The position numbers and the translations under genes are program-made. Positions 36,301 through 46,502 of a DNA stretch of 64,000 nt are shown here, one piece after another (position 1 is the first letter of the stretch; each line of letters starts with the position of its first letter). The stretch comes from Otatea glauca (Eukaryota; Streptophyta; Magnoliopsida; Poales; Poaceae). Location of the stretch: positions 1 to 64,000 of the forward strand of contig JAYEVK010000042.1 of NCBI GenBank assembly GCA_036346275.1, read 5' to 3'. A model generated the notes under the pieces. The model did no database searches, was not told the origin of the DNA, and was given only the letters and a program-made list of their open reading frames with translations.

Positions 36301-39300
36301 GGCAGTGCTCGTACATCCAGGGAGTCATGAACGGTACGTGTCACACGTAGTTAGAGCGATGCTTGGTTTTGAGGGGTAGAAATGGTGCTGCATTGCTTTC
36401 TTCAGTTAATGGCGTTAACTAGTTGTTTAAAAAAATGTCCCACAAGATTTTGTACTTCTTGGTGAATAAATGCGGTGTTGAGACATTAGTTAGACGGTGA
36501 TATGTTGTGATGAAATTTGTGGACACGTCATGTCGTATCACCATCGGGAAAAGGAAAAACTTATATGGGATATAGAAAAGTTACCAGGTCAAACCTGTCC
36601 AAAAAATTTCATGCTAACAACATGTCATGTCATGTCATGTCACTACCAGCAAGGCTTACAGCATGGGGAAGTTTATCAAGGAATCAAATAATTCAACGAT
36701 TATAGTGTTCCTACTTGACCATTTTGGCTATGAATATACTTTACCAACCACAACCATAGGAAAGTGAAAATCAAGTTCATGGTAAAAAAAAGTCATAATC
36801 CAGCGTGAAACCATATGTAATTTATTACATGCAACTATTGATTTGGCCTATTTGGCCCGTGCACACCTTTTTTTGTTTTGCTCCTCCTAATGAAATTACA
36901 AATCTAGCATCATTCTCGATCGTGTAAGCATTGGTAGGCTACACGTGTCACCTATCGTCTCTCCTACCACAGAAGGTTATCGGCCTCACAAATGCCCTCC
37001 TACCTAGTTCGGTACCATGGCGGCCGCGGTATCGAGGTCGGTGGGAGGGCATCTGTAGGGCCGATCACTGCTGCGATGAGAATCTGATGAGATGACACGT
37101 ATCACTTACTAGTGCTTTCGTGGTCAAGAAGGGACTAGATTTGTAATTTCATCTGAAGGAACAAAAAAAGTGTGTAAAAGGGCCTTATACACACTGGCTT
37201 CTCCATTACATGGTCATGTTCGGATTGAATGATTAGTACAAGGCACCTTAAAAGATCCTGCAACTTAGGATGCTCACTTTAGCTATTTGTCACTGCTACA
37301 TGATATGACAAATAAATGTGTTACTCTCCTGATGCTGCTATACATTGTTCCCACAGATTGTGTTCAGAGCCATTTTCACTAAGTTGCTAATGTTAGTATA
37401 ACACTTTAAATGACAATTAGCTCATCAGATTCTGTTTCTTGAGTACTATCTGTCCTGTGTTGTCATGCCGCATCACAGATCCAACAAATTGGGCCTTTTC
37501 TTCATGATCTCCATACATGATATAGACATCACATAGTTGATGAGTCAGTGCATTCATGTGACAAGAACATGGCAACTGGGTTATGTTTGTACCCATGCAT
37601 GTTGATTAAGATCTTTGTCTTTCTCGAGGAGAAAGAGAAACCTTGTCCTAATCAACTCATGCAATTTATTAATGGCAAAGCTGAAACTTAGGCCTTGAGC
37701 ATCTGCTTGTGACAGTATTCATGTGACAGGAACATGGGCAACTGGGTAATGTTTGTACCCATGCATATTGATTAAGATCTTTGTCTTTCTCGAGGAGAAA
37801 GAGAAACCTTGTCCTAATCAACTCATGCAATTTATTAATGGCAAAGCTGAAACTTAGGCCTTGAGCATCTGCTTGCTGTCACAAGATGCCTTTGAGTAAG
37901 TCTTTGAGTATTTGTTTTAAGACATTCCATTACCTTAGTCTTAGTATCCTTTTCTATCCTAAACAGTTACCAGCAAGGCTCAGCCGAAGTAACTTAATCT
38001 GGATTATAATATAACAGGTTACAGCAAAATAATCTCTCTGTTACTGTTCTTTGGATTTCTATAATATTTACTGAACCTGAAGAACCTTAAAAACTTGGAC
38101 GAGCTTTATAAGGCAAGAGTAACTTTTTGATACGTGATAGCTTAAGATCAAATTTAAATTTTCCACAGATGAGCCGTTCCGTTCACACGGAACACCTCAT
38201 GGTGAAATGAAATTCTGAAGGTGTTGCTATTGAATCGAAAAGCTTTCAGTCTACCTAAATACTGTCCTCTGCTTAATGCGGTTTTGACCTATAATTTCAC
38301 CAAAATTCACAGCACTGTTTGCTTATTTCTCTTTTTTGTCTGAAAAAAACTCTAAAGAATTGTCCCTACTGTATTTGTTTCTGAGGTTTTGATCCTTGTC
38401 ATGTACAATAGAAATTCAAGTCTCAAATAGTACACAATTTAAGTAGTACATCTGGTTTGGCGGCTTCAACTCTGTTACAGCTCAATTTCTGAAGTATGTA
38501 GTTGTAAGAAAAGACTAATATTTTCCTTTGAAATCAAAAGAACTAGTACATAATAAACTGAAAGGACTATCATTCTCACTTAGATAATCTATTTTGATTT
38601 TTGTTTAATAATTAATAGGCACCAAAACTAAATGTTCATGCTGCCTCCATGGAATGTCTTGTTTGTCATATGCAGGAGTGAATGTCCTATGTGGTGTGGG
38701 GATCCTATCAACACCTTACGCTGTCAAGCAAGGTGGCTGGCTTGGACTAGTGATACTGGCTGTGTTGGCCGTGCTGGCATGGTACACCGGTATACTCCTG
38801 CGGCGCTGCCTGGACAGCAAGGAAGGCCTTGAGACCTACCCGGACATTGGCCATGCAGCATTTGGCACTGCTGGCCGCATCGTCATCTCGGTACGTTTTT
38901 GACACCCAACTGTGAGTTTTTTTTTCCCTTCTCAGGGTGTAGTGAAATGGAGAAATGGGGATGGTCTTGTGCTAACTCTTCCTCCCTTGTGTCTTTACCA
39001 CTTGCAGGTTATCCTGTACATGGAACTTTATGTAAGTACTTCTTATGAGCCATTTGGTTTGTTGAGTCTTACTGTATTTGGCATAATGCTTCATGCTGTA
39101 GAAGCATTGATGTGACATAAATTGCTAGATGCTCTATTAATAGTTTACAGAATACAGTGAAGTAGTGGCTGCCTGAACTGTTTTGTTTTTCTTTCGAAAA
39201 CATCATGTTGCTCTTTATAAGCATATAGCTGCCACATTTTAACCGGCCCTAATCTTTCCCTGCAGGCCTGTTGCATCGAGTATTTGATATTAGAGAGTGA

Positions 39301-41632
39301 CAATTTATCAAAGTTGTTCCCCAATGCACACCTAACCATAGGGAGCTTGACCCTGAATTCACACGTTTTATTCGCAATCCTGACCGCTCTTATTGTCATG
39401 CCGACAACTTGGCTTCGCGACCTTAGTTGTCTAAGCTTCATTTCAGGTACCAATTCACTTGTTGCTCCAATATTTCATCTCACCAGATGAATTTCCAGGA
39501 TTTTGACTTAACTGGACTAAGCGATGTTGCGTAAAATTTCACATTGTGATTGTGATTGTAGCTGGAGGAGTCATCGCATCTATCGTCATTGTCTCCTGCC
39601 TGTTCTGGGTCGGACTTGTTGATCACGTTGGTGTCAAGAGTGAAGGGACGGCACTGAATCTCCCTGGAATCCCCATTGCTATTGGGTTGTATGGTTACTG
39701 CTACTCAGGCCATGGAGTGTTCCCTAACATCTACTCTTCTCTGAAGAAACGCAACCAGTTCCCTGCTGTTCTTTTCACCTGGTAACAAATCAAGAACAAC
39801 TGCATATAAGCCGTAAATTTTTGGGTAATTCGTGTTCTCAGACTGGGTTTACGTTTGTTGCCAGCATTGCACTATCTACTGTTTTGTTCGGTGGTGCTGC
39901 GATTATGGGGTACATAATGTTTGGTGAATCGACAGAGTCTCAGTTCACGCTGAACTTACCCCCAAATCTTGTGGCTTCCAAGATTGCCGTCTGGACTACG
40001 GTAATTGTTCCTGTCTAAATTAGTAAAGCAGGCTATGAATTATAGCGAAAGTTCAATATTGCATTTCTTGATAAGAGTATAATTAAGTTGTATAATGGTA
40101 TGATATGACTCTTTGTTTCATAGTTATTAGGTACTCTCTCTAGCATGTTTTACAGCATACTGAATACTGTTTTTTGGCAAACTGCATCCTGCTGAAATTG
40201 TATGCTTTTGGTTTTTCTTGCAGGTGACAAATCCAATAACCAAATATCCTGATCGTGTTATTTTGGCTTTTCTTATATCTTTGTTTTCCATTATTAACAT
40301 TAGTAATTTCTATAATCCTCCTCCCCAACAAGCTGCATGCCTACCACTCTCACACAAATTGAAGGCCCTGACTGATATCAACTTCCAGGGAGTCAATTCA
40401 TTTTTTAGGAGTAACAAAATTTCCAATTTAGCTTGTTCAAAAATCCTATTTAGTTCAACTTGTGATCTATATATGTCGTTCCGTAGTTTTGATATGGTCA
40501 CATGCTGTGTCCTTAACGAATGCCCACATATGCACTTACCATGACTCCTCTCGCCCTGAGTTTGGAGGAGCTGCTACCTCTGAATCTACAGACGTACCGG
40601 AACATAGTTATGCTCAGATCAGCGCTAGTGTTATCTTCCCTTGTTGTTGCTCTATCTGTTCCATTCTTTGGTAAGTTTGTTTCATCACTAGTATTCTTCG
40701 CATTTAAAAAAAAAGATATGGTTCCTCAGCTCAATCTAGTACAAATAACTGTGAAATTTACTTATTGGCTGTTTCGTTCTGCTTCTATGAATGTTGTTGA
40801 GCCTCTGCAGGACTTGTGATGTCCCTAGTTGGGTCTTTTCTCACCATGTTTGTGGTAAGTTCCCTTCCTTCAGATTTTTTCGGTATTTGTACGTCATCTA
40901 TTTTTGTAGCTGATATATGTTTTGGTTTCTAGGCCTATATTCTACCATGTGCTTGCTTTTTGGCCATCCTTAGGAGTACAGTGACTTGGTACCAGGTATA
41001 AACATGTATTTTGTTTTCATCTACTTTCACAAATAATTCAATTGCCATAAGTCTTTCCTGTAATGGTTTACACTATAATTCAATGAACTTATTTTGTCTA
41101 TCCTTCCTTGTCAATTAACTTTCTCTTTCCTTTGAACAAGAAGTCAAGAAGGATTCAGAAAGATATAGTTAGATCATTAGATCATAACAAGAAACAAGCA
41201 GGTAGATAAAAAAAAACAAAATAAAGTAGTCCAGATATTGGAGCAATCTGAGGATTGAATTGTAATTACAGTTGATTTAGAATTCACACAACTTTTGTCT
41301 TGTTAAAACAGTATAAAGATATCCATTTCTTTTGGCATCACTGTTAGTTCATTTAACCTCTGAACCTTTCAGTGGGAACTCGTCGGGCTTTTCTTTCTGT
41401 AGATCCAAATTTTTGTACCAAAATTCCTTCATTTCAGTATTCTTGATTTGGAATTTAGCATAATAGTATGGAAGATTCAAAGTTCAAAATTTCGGCAATA
41501 TGGCATTTAATAAACCACACATTTTTACTCTTTCAGGTAGTACTATGTGTGTTCATCATTGCTGTCGGGCTCTGCTGTGCCGGTGTTGGCACATACTCAT
41601 CTCTTTCTAAGATAATACAAAACTACAAGTGA
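33368..41632 (+). CDS. AVT1: AVT1-type vacuolar amino-acid transporter (AAAP family), 12 exons
   Basis: Exons: 33368-33566, 35990-36333, 38676-38890, 39008-39031, 39266-39446, 39562-39781, 39865-40000, 40224-40243, 40528-40670, 40811-40854, 40933-40995, 41537-41632. All splice sites are GT-AG except intron 8 (AT-AC). The protein (about 561 residues) has a cytosolic, serine/acid-rich N-terminus (SVSDRSFIIESDEEED), an SVQSPNLSFLGTPTLSRLSS block, then about 11 membrane helices: NVLCGVGILSTPYAVKQGGW, RRCLDSKEGLETYPDIGHAA, PNAHLTIGSL, LPGIPIAIGLYGYCYSGHGV and a C-terminus at SLSKIIQNYK. These are marks of the AVT1 group, which moves neutral amino acids across the tonoplast. Spliced length is 1685 nt, one base short of a whole number of codons. 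The conserved downstream frame of exon 1 (DESDGSDSSSSRGSP) is one base off from the ATG frame, so exon 1 has an apparent 1-base deletion between about 33,430 and 33,460. All other exons join in frame. Confidence 0.9.
33777..34109. repeat. MITE-like inverted repeat in intron 1
   Basis: Ends are agagtaacaaactatc and ...catgttactctt, and the inner halves are imperfectly complementary for about 100 bases (aagattttag...agaattgac against its reverse near 33,998-34,100). There is no coding content. The superfamily is not determined; no clear duplication of flanking bases. Confidence 0.5.
34768..35519. mobile_element. Non-autonomous hAT-type element in intron 1
   Basis: The terminal inverted repeat is tagggatgacaat on the left and attgtcatccct on the right. 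Flanks are an 8-base duplication with one mismatch: attcatgg (34,760-34,767) and attcacgg (35,520-35,527). Eight-base duplications and this end sequence fit hAT elements. The interior has no ORF, only 'gggtacttgatacc'-type words. Confidence 0.8.
35674..35860. repeat. Truncated hAT-like element, G-rich
   Basis: It starts tagggatggcaat, like a hAT end, and continues with runs of gggga / cccc (cggagacggaggaaatctcg, ggggaaaatcccg) typical of a common grass element family. The matching right end is missing, so it is a fragment. It lies about 130 bases before exon 2. Confidence 0.5.
36855..37184. repeat. MITE in intron 2
   Basis: Inverted ends of about 52 bases: ggcccgtgcacaccttttttt ... atgaaattacaaatctag is on the left, and the complement of it (ctagatttgtaatttcat ... 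aagtgtgtaaaagggcc) on the right. The inside contains 'ggttatcggcctcac' and a GC-rich core. Target-site duplication is not resolved. Confidence 0.65.
37552..37882. repeat. Tandem duplication in intron 2, unit about 165 bases
   Basis: Two copies in a row: 37,552-37,716 and 37,717-37,882, with only a few differences (e.g. gacaagaacatggcaac against gacaggaacatgggcaac). Each contains the palindrome ctttctcgaggagaaag. The intron as a whole is 2.34 kb (36,334-38,675) and has no other recognisable feature outside this repeat and the MITE. Confidence 0.9.
40244..40527 (+). promoter_or_regulatory. U12-type (AT-AC) intron 8 of the AVT1-type gene
   Basis: The intron begins ATATCCTGATC (U12 donor consensus ATATCCTT) and ends TCCTTAACGAATGCCCAC, with the U12 branch-point word TCCTTAAC. 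The likely branch A lies about 11 bases before the AC end, the short spacing typical of U12 introns. No GT or AG alternative restores the frame: joining ...acc aa to a tat gca ctt gives T-K-Y-A-L, as the family needs. The upstream exon is only 20 bases long. Confidence 0.85.
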
Positions 41633-42420
41633 TTGCTTTGGTAGCACTATTGTTTCTATGTACTAAAAGAACGAAATTTTGTCGAGCAAGTTTGATGTAA
41701 AATTTTTCTTTTCAGAAAACATTTTCGCAAAATATATCAAGTTAGGTAGGTAGTACTTTTAAAGTAGTAGTTTAAGGTTGCTCTCCTGATGGGAGGACCT
41801 GGAAGGTGACTTTACCTTCTTGTTTTATTTTGTTAGTAATGGTGCATTGGTGAGGTTGGTATCTTCACTTGTGTTCTTGTATCATTTTTGTTAGTAATGG
41901 TGAATGTCTTCAGTTGTGACTCTGTTTGGCACTGTGCCAGTGGCAGGTTTCTTCTGTATCCATTTGGCTATCTTACATCTTTTTCCAAGCAGCTCCTAGG
42001 TAATTAATGTTAAAGAGGACCATAATATCCACTTTTACAAATTTTTGTTTTCTCTAAAAATTCATATGAAGAAACAATCATTGGCAAGTCCAACTGGGAT
42101 GGCACCGAGTTGTTTGGCTAAAGGCTAGAGTTCGTTTTGCATGTTGGTGAGCTATTATTGGTAAAATTTAATGTTCTAACTAGATGCACTCTAAAATGAT
42201 ATCTATTTAGAAACAGAGGGGCAAGTATGATGATACACTGTTAAAATTTCTTAGGATAAATAAAAAATAAGGAGTAATGAAAAATGCTATCTTGAACTCG
42301 CTTAAAAGCATAAGCGATAGAAGATAAGGAAGAATCTTAAAACATACAACTCTTATCAAGATATGTTTTATGTTAAATTGAGTTGTGAAACATTAGGATA
42401 ATGTTTAGCTCAATGTCAAA
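41633..42420 (+). other. 3' flank of the AVT1-type gene (first copy)
   Basis: Just after the stop is a T-rich 3' UTR-like stretch, followed by a stretch with an internal repeat: 'ttgttagtaatggtg' occurs twice (about 41,832 and 41,889). No gene. The same sequence follows in repeat copies 2 and 3. Confidence 0.6.
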
Positions 42421-43615
42421 ATAACTAAGTTATCTAATCCTAAGCTAGGGATGTTTAGCCCAACCAAGTTTTGTATTTTGTAGCAAATCTAATTAGTATA
42501 AAGACCTTTTATTTAATTAGTTTAGTTAATTCTTGTGTAAGCACTTAGGGCCCTAATTCGTTGATTACATGGTTTGGTAATTAACAACTCCTAAATCATT
42601 AAGATTAACTTTGGTTTGAGTGCGATTACGATAAGTTAGGTCTTGACGATGGATATGAGGTGTTCTTGAACTTTCATGGATCCCTATATGTGTGAATGAT
42701 GGCAAAGCATGGTTTCAAGGAGTCAAGTTTGAATCATTTTAGTTGATGAGGTTTTGTTTTGCTTTGGCCGTATTATTAAGGGGTGTTCAAGGCTAATAGC
42801 TTGAGCTTGGTTAAGTTAGGCAACTAGTTATGATGCATCTGGGTCTTTCTAGCTTAGTTCTAGTCGAGAGTGTCAAGAATCAAGTTTTGGTTGCAAGGAT
42901 TTCAAAGTTAGGATAAAAATCAACTAAGTGAGAAAACTCAATAAAGCCGGATTATTCAGGTCAAGAGTACCATTGAGGCGTACCTATGTCCAAAGAGGTG
43001 TTTTTTCTGTGTTTCTAGAAATTTACACAAAGACGAATAATTCGGGTCAACCCGTGCCATTAGTCCAGAGATGGTGTTTTTTGTGCCGATGGTATTTTAT
43101 GCAGAGATGTATTATCCGGTTTGAGGCGTATCATCTGTCCAAAGAATGGGCTTTTTCACAAGTTGAGAGGCAGATGAAACAGCCCGAGGCGTACCATTGG
43201 TCTAGAATGGTTCATTTTGAGTGAAGCATTGAGACAGATGATCCGGGTAAAAGCATACCATTGTTCCAAAGAGGTTCCATAGAGTGAATACAATGAGGCT
43301 GATGATCTGACTCAGGCGGATTATCCGAGTCGAGGTGTATGATCTGGGTTGGCATAACTTCTAGTTTTTGAACTATTCGAGCTAAGGAAAAATGAGCTCA
43401 GGCAGATGATCTGGGTTGAGGCGGATGATCTGGATCTCTGGGACTTTTTTCAAAAAATATTCCAAATGGCTAGATTTTAATAGAGAGGCTATATAAGTGG
43501 ATCATAAGCGTTCAAGTTATCTCTCCTGTGACTCCATAACAGTGCCTTGCATATTGGGGAGTTCAAGGGCACTCAAGAGTTTCAAGTTGAGATTTTGAGT
43601 GTGAGAGAGTAGATT
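42421..43615 (+). repeat. Copia-type (SIRE/Opie-like) LTR piece, copy 1
   Basis: The stretch has the features of grass SIRE-type copia LTRs: repeated 'ggcggatgatctgg / gatgatccggg' and 'accattggtc' words (43,090-43,440), a TATA-like gctatataagtgg near 43,488, then a downstream transcribed part (ctctcctgtgactcc ... ttgagtgtgagagagtag). The start is not sharply defined. It is duplicated with the unit. The uninterrupted right part is at 49,392-49,619. Confidence 0.55.
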
Positions 43616-46502
43616 TTCCTCAGCTCAATCTAGTACAAATAACTGTGAAATTTACTTATTGGCTGTTTCGTTCTGCTTCTATGAATGTTGTTGAGCCTCT
43701 GCAGGACTTGTGATGTCCCTAGTTGGGTCTTTTCTCACCATGTTTGTGGTAAGTTCCCGTTCCTTCAGATTTTTTCGGTATTTGTACGTCATCTATTTTT
43801 GTAGCTGATATATGTTTTGGTTTCTAGGCCTATATTCTACCATGTGCTTGCTTTTTGGCCATCCTTAGGAGTACAGTGACTTGGTACCAGGTATAAACAT
43901 GTATTTTGTTTTCATCTACTTTCACAAATAATTCAATTGCCATAAGTCTTTCCTGTAATGGTTTACACTATAATTCAATGAACTTATTTTGTCTATCCTT
44001 CCTTGTCAATTAACTTTCTCTTTCCTTTGAACAAGAAGTCAAGAAGGATTCAGAAAGATATAGTTAGATCATTAGATCATAACAAGAAACAAGCAGGTAG
44101 ATAAAAAAAAACAAAATAAAGTAGTCCAGATATTGGAGCAATCTGAGGATTGAATTGTAATTACAGTTGATTTAGAATTCACACAACTTTTGTCTTGTTA
44201 AAACAGTATAAAGATATCCATTTCTTTTGGCATCACTGTTAGTTCATTTAACCTCTGAACCTTTCAGTGGGAACTCGTCGGGCTTTTCTTTCTGTAGATC
44301 CAAATTTTTGTACCAAAATTCCTTCATTTCAGTATTCTTGATTTGGAATTTAGCATAATAGTATGGAAGATTCAAAGTTCAAAATTTCGGCAATATGGCA
44401 TTTAATAAACCACACATTTTACTCTTTCGGGTAGTACTATGTGTGTTCATCATTCTTGTCGGGCTCTCTTTGTGCGGTGTTGGCACATACTCATCTCTTT
44501 CTAAGATAATACAAAACTACAAGTGATTGCTTTGGTAGCACTATTGTTTCTATGTACTAAAAGAACGAAATTTTGTCGAGCAAGTTTGATGTAAAATTTT
44601 CTTTTAAAACATTTTCGCAAAATATATCAAGTTAGGTAGGTAGTACTTTTAAAGTAGTAGTTTAAGGTTGCTCTCTGATGGGAGGACCGGAAGGTGACTT
44701 TACCTTCTTGTTTTATTTTTGTTAGTAATGGTGCATTGGTGAGGTTGGTATCTTCACTTGTGTTCTTGTATCATTTTGTTAGTAATGGTGAATGTCTTGA
44801 TTGTGACTCTGTTTGGCACTGCGTGGCAAGTGAGTTTCTTCAGTATCCATTTGGCTATCTTACATCTTTTTCCAAGCAGCTCCTAGGTAATTAATGTTAA
44901 AGAGGACATAATATCCACTTTTACAAATTTTTGTTTTCTCTAAAAAATTCATATGAAGAAACAATCATTGGCAAGTCCAACTGGGATGGCACCGGAGTTG
45001 TTTGGCTAAAGGCTAGAGTTCGTTTTGCATGTTGGTGAGCTATTATTGGTAAAAATTTAATGTTCTAACTAGATGCACTCTAAAATGATATCTATTTAGA
45101 AGCAGAGGGGCAAGTATGATGATACACTGTTAAAATTTCTTAGGATAAATAAAAAATAAGGAGTAATGAAAAATGCTATCTTGAACCTGCTTAAAAACGC
45201 AAACGATAGAAGATAAGGAAGAATCTTAAAACATACAACTCTTATCAAGATATGTTTTATGTTAAATTGAGTTGTGAAACATTAGGATAATGTTTAGCTC
45301 AATGTCAAAATAACTAAGTTATCTAATCCTAAGCTAGGGATGTTTAGCCCAACCAAGTTTTGTATTTTGTAGCAAATCTAATTAGTATAAAGACCTTTTA
45401 TTTAATTAGTTTAGTTAATTCTTGTGTAAGCACTTAGGGCCCTAATTCGTTGATTACATGGTTTGGTAATTAACAACTCCTAAATCATTAAGATTAACTT
45501 TGGTTTGAGTGCGATTACGATAAGTTAGGTCTTGACGATGGATATGAGGTGTTCTTGAACTTTCATGGATCCCTATATGTGTGAATGATGGCAAAGCATG
45601 GTTTCCAAGGAGTCAAGTTTGAATCATTTTAGTTGATGAGGTTTTGTTTTTGCTTTGGCCGTATTATTAAGGGGGTGTTCAAGGCTAATAGCTTGAGCTT
45701 GGTTAAGTTAGGCAACTAGTTATGATGCATACTGGGTCTTTCTAGCTTAGTTCTAGTCAGAGAGTGTCAAGAATCAAGTTTTGGTTGCAAGGATTTCAAA
45801 GTTCGGATAAAAATCAACTAAGTGAGAAAACTCAATAAAGCCGGATTATTCAGGTCAAGAGTACCATTGAGGCGTACCTATGTCCAAAGAGGTGTTTTTT
45901 CTGTGTTTCTAGAAATTTACACAAAGACGAATAATTCGGGTCAACCCGTGCCATTAGTCCGAGATGGTGTTTTTGTCCGATGGTATTTTATGCAGAGATG
46001 TATTATCCGGTTTGAGGCGTATCATCTGTCCAAAGAATGGGCTTTTCACAAGTTGAGAGGCGGATGAAACGGTTGAGGCGTACTCATTGGTCTAGAATGG
46101 TTCATTTTGAGTGAAGCATTGAGACGGATGATCCGGTAAAAGCATACCATTGTTCCAAAGAGGTTCCATAGAGTGAATACAATGAGGTGATGATCGACTC
46201 GGGCGGATTATCCGAGTCGAGGTGTATGATCTGGGTTGGCATAACTTCTAGTTTTTGAACTATTCGAGCTAAGGAAAAATGAGCTCAGGCAGATGATCTG
46301 GGTTGAGGCGGATGATCTGGATCTCTGGGACTTTTTTCAAAAAATATTCCAAATGGCTAGATTTTAATAGAGAGGCTATATAAGTGGATCATAAGCGTTC
46401 AAGTTATCTCTCCTGTGACTCCATAACAGTGCCTTGCATATTGGGGAGTTCAAGGGCACTCAAGAGTTTCAAGTTGAGATTTTGAGTGTGAGAGAGTAGA
46501 TT
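43616..46502 (+). repeat. Tandem repeat unit, copy 2
   Basis: Nearly identical to copy 1 over 2.89 kb, joined head-to-tail (gtagatt|ttcctcagctc). It contains duplicate exons 10-12 and the LTR piece. Differences are single-base changes and 1-3 base indels, many at CAG/CTG/CCG words; copy 2 is the most altered. Confidence 0.95.
43705..44526 (+). pseudogene. Duplicate AVT1 exons 10-12 (copy 2)
   Basis: Exon 10 copy (43,705-43,748) and exon 11 copy (43,828-43,890) are unchanged and keep GT-AG sites. The exon 12 copy (44,431-44,526) has lost its acceptor: tttcag became tttcgg. It also differs within the last membrane helix ('attcttgtcgggctctctttgtgc'), shifting the frame. There is no upstream part of the gene, so it is an orphan 3' end, unless spliced from exon 9 of the parent. 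Confidence 0.85.

Larger units (their letters stand above)
40722..43615 (+). repeat. Tandem repeat unit, copy 1 (AVT1 exons 10-12 plus LTR piece)
   Basis: The unit starts inside intron 9 (ttcctcagctcaatc) and ends in LTR-like sequence (gagagagtagatt). It holds exons 10, 11 and 12, the 3' region of the gene, and about 1.2 kb of copia-type LTR. It is the copy joined to the rest of the gene. Confidence 0.95.

Noticed and set aside
36610..36645. catgt repeat as a possible regulatory array
   Set aside because: Short simple repeat (four to five units) in an intron; no sign of function.
42928..43224. ORF repeated in three places (42,928; 45,822; 48,712) as a possible gene family
   Set aside because: It lies in the LTR-like part of the tandem unit and is only repeated because the unit is. 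It has no domain, and it shortens differently in each copy through small indels.
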